From contig CAWAHD010000005.1 in assembly GCA_963781785.1 (NCBI GenBank), positions 1-64,000 of the forward strand: DNA of 64,000 nucleotides, read 5' to 3'. This stretch comes from CAWAHD01 sp963781785. Its GTDB lineage: Bacteria > Planctomycetota > Planctomycetia > Isosphaerales > Isosphaeraceae. Under the pieces are notes generated by a model. That model searched no databases. It was not told where the DNA came from and worked only from the letters and a program-made list of their open reading frames with translations. Of this stretch, positions 1-12,200 are shown one piece after another. Both the position numbers and the translations under genes were made by a program. Each line of letters starts with the position of its first letter. Within the stretch, counting starts at the first letter, position 1.

Positions 1-3000
1 GCAACACGCTCAACCGGACGACCATCGCCCAGATCGGCAGCACCAGCAACCCATCCGCCACGGACAACTTCCAGGTCGGCTCGATCACCGTTCGGCCGAA
101 AGCACGGGGGACGTCGCGGCGGTGACCTTCGCGGCGGCGGTGGCGGTGGGAAGAACCCGTTCCGGGCCTGACGCCCACCCCCTTGAGTGGCCGGGCATGC
201 CCAGTCCGTCGGTGCGCAGACCCCCTTCCCCGCGGCGGGACTGGGCATCTCCGGCGACGTCGCCCTCAACACCGTCACCGACGACACCGAGGCGTCGATC
301 AGCGACGCGGGCGCGCCGATGACCGGTGGTGCGGTTAAGGCCTCCGACCAGACGATCATCGCCAGCATCGCCGGCGCAATCACCGCCCGGACGGCCGGGT
401 CCGGCGGCGGCGTGGCCGGCTGGCTCGTACGGTCAGAACGAAATTACCACCACCACCAAGGCGTATGTATCGGGCGCCACGATCAGCGGCACTGGGCTCT
501 ACGTTGAGGCAACTAACAACGAGTTCATCGGCAATTTCACCGCCGGCGGCCGGGGTCCCGGCCAGCCCCGCCTGCCGGCGGCGTCGCGGTGGCCGGCTCA
601 GTCTCTTTCAATGAAATCTTGCCCATAACCGAGCTTATGTCTCGGGTGCCAATCTCACGCACGATGGCAATGCCACGATCCAGGCGGTGGACAAGTCGGA
701 GATCTGGGCGATCGCCGGCAGCGCCTCGTTCGGGGGATCGGTCGGCGTGGGTATCGCGATCGGAGTCAATGAGATCGGCTCGGCGAGCAATCCGGCCTTG
801 ACCGAAGCGTTTGCCGGCAATTCCACGTTCACGATCGACAATGGCTCGCTGGCCGTTTCCGCGATCGACACCAACTCGGGGAGCATCCGCGGATCGTCGC
901 CGCCACCGGCTCCGCCGGCGCCGGCTCGTCGGGATCGGTTGCGGGAATCGCCGGCATGGTCGCCGTCAACGAGATCATCGGGACCACGAGCGCCTACCTA
1001 GACGACTCGACGGTCACTCAAGGAACCGGTTCATCGTCGGCCGTCAGCGTGGCCGTGACCGCGAGCAACAACTCCTACATCGTCTCCGTCGGCGGCGCGG
1101 TGGGGGTGGCCGGCGTGGCCGGCGTCGGCGCGGCCGTCGGCTACAACCAGATCGCCACGACCACGACCGCCTATCTCGATCAGACAGACGTCACCGTCGG
1201 CGGTGCGGTCACCGACTCGGCCCAGTCTAACGCGACGATCGTCGGCGCCACGTTGGGCGTCGGGGTGAGCACAACCAGCGGCGGCGGCGCCGGAGCTGGC
1301 TCCGCGACGGTCAACCAGATCACCGACACGATCGACGCCCACATCGCCGGCGGCTCCAACATCCAGGCCGCCGGGCCGATCGGCCTGTCGGCAACCGATG
1401 GATCGTCGATCGTCGGGGTCGCGGGCGGCGTGGCGGGGGCCGCGTCGGGCACAGCCGCCGTGGGTGCGGCCGTCTCTTACAACCTGATCGGCAACACGAT
1501 CACCAGTTACATCGAGAACTCGACGGTCGACTCGACCGCCTCGTCGCTCACCGTGTCGGCCGATTCCGCCCCGTTCGTTGTGTCGATCGCTGTCGGTGGT
1601 GCCGGGGCCGCCACATTCTCGTTCGGTGGTTCAGTCAGCATCAATTCGATCGCCAACGACGTCGACAGCCATATCTCAGACGGCTCGAATGTATCGACCA
1701 AGGGCAACGCGAGTGTGCTGGCCAACGAGTCGGCCACGATGCTGGCGGCCGCGGGGGGCATCGCCGCGAGCCGGGGCGCAGAGCGGCGCCGTGGGCGCGG
1801 CCATCGCCTACAACTTCGTGGGCGGGGGCTTCAATCCCGCCGACCCCGACCAGACCAACCCCAGCCCGACCACGAGCGACGGGATCACGGCTTACATCGA
1901 CGACTCCACGGTCAACGTCGGCGGCAGCCTGACCGTCGCCGCCGGCTTCGGCCCGCCCAGCAGCCTGCCCGGGTCCGCCAGTCTCGACATTGCGGTGGCG
2001 ACCATTCCACTCCCTGAGACCATCTCTGACCAGGTCACCAGCGTCACGGCGGCGGGCGCGGGGGCCGGTACCTTCGCGCTCGGCGGGGCGATCAACCTCA
2101 ACTTTATCGACAACACGATCGACGCCCACATCTCCGGCGGCTCGCAGGTGACGGCCGGTTCGGTGGCATTGGGCGCCTTGGATTCGTCAACGATCCAGTC
2201 GCTGAGCGGCCAGGTCACGGTCGCCACGAGTACTAACAGCGGGGCCGTAGGCGCGGCCGTGGTCGTCAACCAGATCGACAACACGATCCAGTCGTATATT
2301 GCCGGCTCGACGGTTATGGCCACGGCCGGCGACGTGACGGACGAAGCCCAGTCAAACCACAACATCGACACGCTCGCCGCGGGCGGCGCCGGCTCTGGCC
2401 AGGCCACCTTGGCCGGCTCTGCCGCGGTCAACATGATCGGCGGCACGACCGACGCGTACTTCAGCGATGCAACCGTGACCGCCGACGGCAACGCGTTGGT
2501 CGAGGCCACCGACAGCAATACAATCCAGGCTTTCGCTGGGGTCGTGGCCATCTCGCTGGGTGCGGCGGCCGTGGGCGGCAGCGTCGTGGTCGATGAGCTG
2601 ACCAACAAGACGCCGCGCACGCATCGAGAACTCGACGGTCTCGGCCGAGGCCCTCACCGCCAAGCCGATCATGATCCCGTTCTGGCAGGACGACGCCGAA
2701 GGTACGGCAAGCTCGGCGGGAATCCAGGGCCTGGCGGTCGTCGCCTCGACCAATGAGACGATTAACGACGTCGCGGTTAGTGGAGCTGGGGCCCGCGGTG
2801 TGGGCATCGCCCTCAACCCGGTGGTCAACCAGGTCGACGACACGACCAACGCGCACATCAGCAGCTCAAAGATCAACAGCGCCACCCAAAAGGGAGGCTC
2901 GCCATTGTCGAAGCGCACCAGCAGACGAACATCACCAGCGGTAGCGGCGTCCTGGCCGGCGGGGGCTCGGCCGGCGTCGGCGCGGCCATCGACACCGAGC

Positions 3001-6000
3001 TCTTGGGCAGCAACACCGACGCGTTTATCAGCAACTCGACGGTCTACGCGGCCACCGAGGTCTATGTCTCGGCATTGACCCGCGAGTCTGTCATCTCGGC
3101 CACAGCTGGCATTGCTGCGGGCGGTCTCGGGCTGGCCGGGGCGCTTCCGACGTCGACCTCACCGGCACGACGCAGGCGTACATCAGTGACAACTCCACGA
3201 TCAACACTGCCGGTGACCTCACCGTCACCGCCAACGATGGAGCCAACCTGACGCTGGGGGTCGGCTTCGTGGGTGGCGCCGGGGGCTTGGCCTTCGGAGG
3301 CGCGATCGCCCTGGGCATGGACAGCGACCAAACCTCGGCCCAGATCGCCGATTCGACCACGAATGCCTCGGGCAATACCTCGGTGGAGGCCGTGTCGAGT
3401 GAAACCCTCACGACCACGGCGATCGCCGGCGCGGAAGGCTCGTTAGCCCTCAACCTGGCGCTGACCATCATCGATCTGAGTGGCTCGACCACGGCGGCCA
3501 TCAGCGATAGCTCCGTCACCTCGGGCGGCACGGTCGACGTCATGGCCGACGACACGCCGAGCATCACCGATCACATCGGCAGTGGCGGCATGGGAGGCTT
3601 TGCTGCAGGCGCCGGCATCGAAATCGTCACGATCACCAACGCCCTCGCGGCCGATATCAGCTCAGGTTCGGTGGTCAATGCCGGCGGCGACGTCGATGTT
3701 ACGGCCACAGGCGACGCGTCGATCAACTCGGTCATCATCTCGTTCTCACTCAGCGGCATCGCCAGCGTGAACGGAGCCATCTCATTGATCAGCGTCGGCA
3801 TGGGCCTGGATAGCCAGGGAGCCTCGCAGGTGAACGGCCTCACTAACGACGTCAATAACGACATCTCTTCGAGCGGCGGGCTGGGGCTCAGCAACCAGTT
3901 TGGGCGGACCGGCCAGGCGCAGAGTTCCATGTCGAACCGGCCGAACGTCACCGGCGTATTGACGCCGGCGCCGCGGCAGGCTCGGTCGACACCGACGCCT
4001 TCATCGGTAACGGAGCGGTGGTGCACGCCGGCGGCAACCTGAACCTGACGGCCACGGACAGCGTAAGCGCAAACCCGCTCGTCGGGCAAGGGAGCGTCTC
4101 CGGGTACGTGAGCTTCGGCGCTTCGGTCAGCATCGTCGACATCGCCAGTGTTACCGACGCTTCCATCGGCTCGGGCGCGAGGGTGGATGCCAGTAACAGC
4201 GGCCCCGGCAACCTGTCCGTCGGGGCCAGTTTCACGGATAACGTGACACCCCAGGTGTATGCGGGCACGGCCGGAGGCACGGCCGCCTTGGGCGCGCAGG
4301 TGGCAATCATCAACGACACGAGCTCGCAATCGGCGACAATCGGATCGGGGGCGACCATCGCGCGGGCGAACTCGGTAAACATCGTGGCGACGGTCGATCG
4401 CACGCTCAACGCGCAGGCCCTGGGCGGGACGGCGAGCCTCCTGGTCGCGGCCGGCGCGGCTATCGCGCAGGCCTCGGTCACGGGCGGCACCACGGCCGCC
4501 CTCGGCAGCCAGGCCAACGTCGGCGGCGGCGATGTCGGCTCTGTGACCGTCAACGCCAGCGCCAACGACGTTGTAACCACCAGCGCCTTTGCCGTGGCCG
4601 CCGGCATCCTCGCCGGCAACGGCGCCGACGCCACCGCTTCGGTGACGCCGAGTGTCGCCGCTTCTATCGGCTCCAGTAGCACGATCGACCTGACCGGCGA
4701 TGCGTCGGTGCTGGCCACTTCGACGACCAGCGCCCTGGCCACCACCACGGGCGTCAATGTCAGCGCGCTGGGGTTCTCGGATGCCAGCTCCCTGGGCGGC
4801 TCGGTCTCGACGGCTCAGGTCGCTCCGACGATCACCGCGTCGGTGGGCTCGGGCACTGTCCTGGACGTCGCCGACCTGACGCTCCGCGCCCTCTCCGATG
4901 ACACCTCCAACGCCCTTGCCAGCGCGTCGGCGGGCACCCTTCTGGCAGGCGACTCAGCGCGCAGGCCAACAGCAGCGTTACGCCCGCCGTCTCGGCGACG
5001 ACCGGCTTCGGCGTGCAGGTGAACGCGACGAACGACGTGACGATCGAGACCGTTTGTCTGCTGACGTCCGTCGCCAGCGCACCCGGGATCAGCGTCTCGG
5101 GCCTGGTCGGCGTCGCCCAGAATGCGGCCAGCGCCACGGGCAGCCCGACCCTTACGGCCCAGACCGGCGGACACAATACGTTTCACGCGGGCAACATCCT
5201 GATCGAGAGCGATTACCAGGATTCTTCGTTCGACCCCGGCCATGCGAACCTCGGCACGAGCGCGACGGCCACGACCACCGGCGGCGGTGGCCTGGTCGGC
5301 ACAGTCGGGAGCGCGGCCACTGTTGCGCACGACGTGACCGCAACCAGCTCGGTCGGACCCGGCTCGTCGCTGGACGCGACCGGGAACATCACGATCGAAA
5401 ATACGAGTCCCGCGCTCGCGGGCTCCGGCAGCGCGATCCTCGATGCCCAGGCGTCCGCCAGCGGCGACTCGGTCGGGGGGCTGGCCTCCGCGGGCACCAC
5501 CAACGCCACGGTGAGCCTGGTCGACCAGTACACTGCCGCGGTCGACTCCGATCCGGCCGATCCGACGACAATCGCCGGCCTCATCGTCACGATCCAGAAC
5601 CTCACGAGCACTCGCGCCTTCTCCAATGTGGACAGCAGCAACTTGGCCGGCCTGGGGGCCGGCGGGTCGATCAGCTCCACGATCCTCGACACGGAATCCT
5701 CACTCGTCCACCTGGAACAGGACAGCACGGTCCAGGGGCTGTCCGTCTCGATACAGAACGTCCCGTTTCTCGACCTGACGCCCGAGATCACCGGCAACGC
5801 GGGCAGCGCCATCGCCTCTGTGGAACTGGCGAGTGCCGTGGCCAATCTCAACGCGAACAACTTGATCAATCTCGACCCGAATGTGACCGTGATCGCGCCG
5901 AACGGCGTCTCTATACAAGCCATCGGCCGCACTTTGATCGAGGCGGCCAGCGCGGCGAACTCATCGGCGGCGATCGCCTTCGCCACCGCGACCTCGGACC

Positions 6001-6200
6001 TGGTCGCGAACCAGACCGACGCAATCAACATTGGGGCTAACGACCTGATCCAAGGGGATGAGCTGGTTCGTCTCACCGCGGGGGGGCTGAACTCGCTGGG
6101 CAGCGAGGCGGCGACCTATATCGCCGGAGTTGGTGGGGCTGCGACCAGCAATGCGGACGGCGCCGTCAATACCACAACGACGATTACCGTCGCCCCGGGC
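1..6200 (+). repeat. LktA-like filamentous adhesin repeats
   Basis: About 20 degenerate repeats of roughly 65-75 residues. Each has a Gly/Ala-rich hydrophobic run, then a VNxI..T-AHI..S strand pair, then a GxVxVxAxS/T strand. Examples: NQIDNTIQSYIAGSTV near 2275 and NLIGNTITSYIENSTV near 1480. The pattern resembles Fusobacterium leukotoxin LktA-family filamentous adhesins and other beta-solenoid proteins (family knowledge). The longest unbroken readings are 956-1775, 1775-2612, 3150-3945, 3950-4945 and 4950-6198. Repetition at protein level is not matched by near-identical DNA, so these are old duplications. Confidence 0.7.
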
Positions 6201-9200
6201 GCAGATCAACTCGTCCGACGCGATCATCTTCGCCGAACCGACCGTCGACGTCGGGCTCGAGGCGGTTGCCGTCGCAAACACCTTGCAGGCGTACTTCGCG
6301 AACTTCGTCAACACCATCGATTTCTTCGGCTACCACACCAACCTCGACAACGGCGAGCATCCCAATACCAACAGCAGCCGCACCGACGATACCGTGGTAT
6401 ACATCCAGGGCCAGGTCAACCTCATCGATTACGGCACGGTCGGCCTCACCATCAGCCCCCTGGGCGCGGTGACCGGCACGTTCACCGACGCGGATGGCTT
6501 GACCGGACCGGTCGAGCCGCTCACCCTCACGACGGACTCGTCCGGGAATTACCACGTGAGCGGCCTGACCAACACGATCGTCAGGACCAGTGGCCGTACC
6601 AGCGGAGGCAATAGCATCCCGGTCTTCGGCAATCCGTACCAGCTCTCCGTTACGTCGGGGACCACGAGCAACGACCTCACCTTCTCGGCTCCCAGCATCA
6701 TCGTCGACCAGGGCCCGATCACGGAAGTGCCCGACTATGCCGCGGTGACCATCAATTCGCAATTGAGCACGCCGTTGTATCTCGACGGCTTCAACTCGAC
6801 CGTATCCACGCCGAACGACACCCTCCCCACCATCACCTTCCTGGGCAATGGGACTGCACCCGTGCCGCAGGTCGATGGCCAGACCGCCGCGAACCTGACG
6901 GTGAACGCCGATTCGGACGTCCACGTGAACGGATTCATCGACACCGGGCAGGGGCACGTCGTCATCGACACCACGGGCAACATCTTCACCGGGCCGGCCG
7001 GGAGTGGGATCGTGGGGCAGTCCGTAGCGCTATCGGCCGGATCGGGCAGTGTGGGCACGGCTCCTGCTCCGCTGACCGTGGTGCTGGGGAACGACGGTGC
7101 TCTCTCCGGCTCGGCCGCGGGGAACGCTTACCTCGCGATCGAGCGGCCCGAGGCGGCCGCGTCGTACACGGGGTACGGTCCCTTCCCGGATGTCCCGCTG
7201 ATTCAGAATCTCAGCGCCGGCGGCAACATCGGCCTGACCCTCGAGGGCGGAATCTACTACAACTACGCCACCGGAACTTTCCAAACCCGGACCTCGGCTT
7301 ATGAGCTACAAGCCGTGAAGGCCCAGGGCACGCTGACTGTCTATGACACGGCGGGGAGCCTGCTCGTGGACCACGGCGTCACCTCCGGCTCGGGCAGCCC
7401 GACGCTCACGGCGACGGGCGGAGTGAGCGACCGGACCGCCACGCCGGAGAGCGGCGCCACGGGCTCGCTCTCCTCGCTGGGCAGCCTCGGCCTGCCGGGC
7501 CTGTCCGACGGCGCCGTTGCCTGGGGCGACTTCAACAACAACGGCTTCCTCAGCGTGGCCATCGCCGGCCGCGACAACCAGGGCAACTTCGACACCGAGC
7601 TTTGGGTCAATAACGGCGACGGCACCTTCACCCAAGACACCCAGACCCAATTTGTCGGTGTGGACCAACCATCGCTCTCGTGGGTCGACGTCATGGGTAA
7701 CGGCCTGCTCGACCTGCTCGTCACCGGGCGAAACAGTGCCCGCGTCCCCGTCACCTTGCTCTATCTCAACAACGGCAACGGCAGTTTCACCCTCGACACC
7801 CAGGCCAACCTGCCCGGCGTCCAAAATGGCTCGGCCGCGTGGGGCGACCTCAACCACGACGGCCTGCCTGACCTGGTGCTCACCGGCCTCAGTGCGCCGG
7901 GGCCGATCACCGATGTCTTCATCAATAACGGCAATGGCACGTTTACACCCGACACCCAGGCTAGCCTGCCGGGTCTCACCAACAGCTCGGTCGCCCTGGG
8001 TGATTACAACAACGACGGCTACCTCGACATCCTGCTCGCCGGTCAGACGGCGCAGGGCAGCCTAATCACCGAAATCTTCCAGAACAACGGCAACGGCACC
8101 TTTACGCTCGACTCCCAGGCCAACCTGCCCGGCATCGACAACGGCTCGGTCGCCTGGGGCGATTTCAACAACGACGGCTACCTCGACATCCTGCTGACCG
8201 GGACCAACGTCTCGGGGACCCCGATCGCCGAGGTCTTCGAGAACAATGGTGGCACGGGCGCGTTCACGAACATCAACGCGAACCTCGACGGCGTGAGTGG
8301 CGGCACGGCGGCTTGGGCCGACTTCTACGGATCTGGCGACCTCGAGATTCTCCTGACCGGGACCGACAGCTCCGGCAACGCCGTGGCGCTGCTCTACACT
8401 GGCAACGGCAGTGGCACCTTTACCGAAGACACACAGTCCGGCCTGACGGGGATCTCCGCCGGCTCGGCGGCCTGGGGCGACTTTAACAACGACGGCAAGC
8501 CGGACCTGATCGTCACCGGTGAGACGGGAAGCGTGGCCTCGACCGAGCTCTACCTCAACAGCACCGCCGCGCCGGAAATCTCGGTGTCCGCGCCGACGGG
8601 CCTCTTGTTCTCGACCCTCTCACCCACGTCCGTCCTGGTCAGTTGGAACCCGCCCACCGGCGTCAACCGAACGAGTGGCTATAGCTACAACCTGCTTGTG
8701 GGCACCACACCGGGCAGCGACAACGTGGTCGACCCGATGGCCAACCCGGCCACCGGTCAGCTCAGTGTGGCCCGGCGCGGGTCGATTCAAGGCGCGAGCT
8801 GGGAGATTAATGGTCTGACGCCCGGCCAGACCTACTACTGGACCGTGCAGGCCGTCAGCCCATCGCTCGTCGGTTCTCCCTTCGCCCCCGAGCAAAGCTT
8901 CAACACCGATTATCCCGTCTTCAGCACCCGCGAGGGGAGCCCGATCACCCTGAGTGCCAGCGTCTTGGCGAGCCCGACCGGGACGGGGTATACCTACTCG
9001 TGGAACATCAACGGCCAGCCCAACGCCGCTAGCGGCGCGACTGTGACCTTGACCTGGCCGCAGCTCCAGTCCCTGGGCATCGACGAAGGCCCCGCCATCT
9101 TCCCGGTCGTCCTGTCCATTTCGAGCCCGGGCCAATCGACCGTGACGCGCGAGGCCACAATCTCGCTGGCCGTTACTCCGCCGACCGTGACCATCTCAGG

Positions 9201-12200
9201 CTTGCCGCCTGTCAGCGAGATCAACGTTCCCGTCACCTTGAGCGCGACGGTCTCTAGCCCGAGCAACGGGGCCACCGCGGCCGGGTTCGATGAGATCTGG
9301 GAAGTGACCAATAGCTCCGGGGGAGCCCTCGTGGCCGGTCAGAGCATCAATCTCGACGGCAACAACCCGATCCCCTTGCCCAGCGGACTGTTCGCCCGCG
9401 CCACCGGCCTCACGATCGACGTCTCGTTCCAAACGGACTCCGGCGGCGTGATTCTGGGCGAGCAGAACCAGCCGGTCGGCGACACGCCCGCGCAGTCGAT
9501 CCCAATCCTCTATGTCGGCACCAACGGCCTGTTGTATGCCGAGGCGTTCGACGGCTCTGGCAAGCAGTTAGTCAGCACCCAGCCGGTCGACAACGACGAG
9601 GCGCAGCAGGTCGTGCTAACCGAGTCTGGCGGCAGCGAGTCGCTCACGTTAAATGGCACTCTCGTCGGGACGCTGAGCGGCTTGGGCGCCTCGCCGAGTC
9701 TCGGCTACGCTCAGGTCGGGACCGGCTATGCCAACGGCGCGACGGCCCTCACGAACGGCTTCGACCCATTCATGGGCACAATCGGCGCGTTGCAGATCGC
9801 CAATAGCTCCGCGCTGGCGGGAACGCTGGCGTTTCCGGCATCCGCCGACGGCCAGGTGACCTTCACGCCGCCGAGTCTGGGGAATTACACGCTTAATCTT
9901 TCGGTCGCCGACAGGGACGGCGGCGCGGGACTCTCGCCGGCACAGACCGTGGATTCCGTACCGCCGACGCCGTCTATCAGTGGCTTGCCCGCGACGGGAG
10001 TGTGGGGCTCACCGATCACACTGACGGCAAACCAGGCCGGCGCCGGCACCGTTCCCGTCGCTGGCCTGAACAACGTCTGGACCGTGAGCACCGTGCCGGG
10101 ACAGGAGATTGTTGCCGGGCAAAACCTTGTATTCAACGGCGCGGATCCGATCTCCTTGCCTTCCGGGCTGATCACTGGCGCCACAAACCTCTCTGTGAGC
10201 ATAACCTTCCAGACACGCCCGGCGGAGATGGCGTCATCCTCGGCTACCAGAACGAGCCGGCCGGAACCACGCCCAGCGCCTACGTACCTGCTCTCTACGT
10301 CGGCACAAACGGTCTGCTCTACGCCGAGATCTACGACGGCACTTTCCGGCAATTAGTCAGCTCCAAGCCCGTCAATGACGGTGGTCTGCATACTGTGTCT
10401 CTGGTCGAGACGGGCAACTCTCAGTCGCTGACGCTGGACGGTAACCTGGTCGGAACGCTGAGCGGCACGCCGGTCCCGTACAACATGACGTTCGATCAGC
10501 TCGGCACCGGCTTCGGTAATAACTCTGCGTACACAGCCACCCCCGCCGTGGCCTACTTCCCCTTCACCGGCGCGATCGACAGCCTGACGATCACCCAGGG
10601 GACCGCGCTCGCTGGCTCGGTCGCGCTCAAGGGCTTGTCGGGTAACCAGATCACCTTTACGCCTCCCGCCGTGGGGACCTACACCGTTGGTGTCTCCACG
10701 ACCAACCTTGGCGATATGAGCGGCAGCACTAGCCAGACCTTCGTCGCCACCGACGTCGCGCCTACGCCGGGCATCACCGGCTTGCCCGCCACCAGCGCAG
10801 AGGGAACGCCGGTCACCTTGATGGCCTCCGTGACCGATTCGGTACCGGCCGACGTCGCGGCCGGGTTCGGCTATGTTTGGTCCGTCACGGGGCCGGCCGG
10901 CTTTGGCAATGCCGTGGTCCTCGGTCAGGGGTTGAATCTCAACGGCGATAGCGCTATCAACCTGCCCACCGGCCTGATCGCCTATGCCTCGACGTTCACC
11001 GCGACCGTAACGTTCGAGACGACGTCTGACGGCGTGATCCTCGGCTACCAGAACGAGCCGGCCGGCACCACGCCGACCCAGTACATGCCGGCCTTATACG
11101 TCGGCAGCAACGGTTTGCTCTACGCCGAGATCTTCGATGGCAGCTTCCGGCAGATGGTCAGCAGTAAGAAGGTCAACGACGGCAACATGCACACGGCCGA
11201 GCTGATCGAGACCGGCGAGTCGCAGTTGCTCTACCTCGATGGAAACCTGGTCGAAGACTTGCTCGGCGCCCCAAACCCGCTGAACATGATTTATGATCAG
11301 CTCGGGACAGGCTACACCGTCGGCTATCCGAATGCTCCCAGCGGCTACTTCCCGTTCACTGGCACGATCAGCAGCCTCTCGATCAACACCGCGGGACCGC
11401 CCGCCTTGGGTGGTTTGCTTACGGGGTCCGTCTCCCTCGCCGGCTCGACCGGCAATCAGATCACATTTACTCCTCCAGACACCGGCCCGTACACGATTAC
11501 GCTTGCGGCCACCGACGCCACCGGTCTCACCGGCTACCAGACAACGACGTTCAGTCCGACTGACGTGACCCCCACGATCAACATCCCCGCCATGTCTTTG
11601 GCGACGCAGGGTGCGAGTTTCACCGTCAACGGCTCGTTTACTGACGCGCCGGGCGACGGGCCCTGGTACGTCGACGTGAACTACGGCGACGGTACCGCCA
11701 CCCAATATGCGATAGGTCTCTACGCGAACAGTCAAGGCATCGTTGACGACTTCACACTCGGCCCCGTCTACGCCAAGGCCGGCCTCTTCGGCGCTCAGGT
11801 GACGCTCATTAACGGGGATGACCAGATCGTCCGAGCGACGATCCAGGTTACAGTCACCGGCTTCACGGTCGACGACGGCAGCCCGCAGCAGTCGGTGGTC
11901 CGAAGCTTGACATATGTCTTCACCTCGCCCACCCAGGCGGGGCCAGGCGCGTTCGAGTTGCGGCGGAACGGCCGCCCGAGCAAGATCGATCTGCACCTGA
12001 CTCCACTTTCCGACGGGATGACCTACATCATCAGCTTCAGCGGCGCGGGGGTCATCGGTGGCTCGCTGCCCGACGGCAAGTACACGCTGATCACCTTGCA
12101 CGACAAGGTGAACGTCCTGTCGGGTCCGCCCATGACCAGCAACGACGTGAACACGTTCGTCCGGCTCTTCGGCGACGTCGAAGGACTCGGCGTGGTGAAT

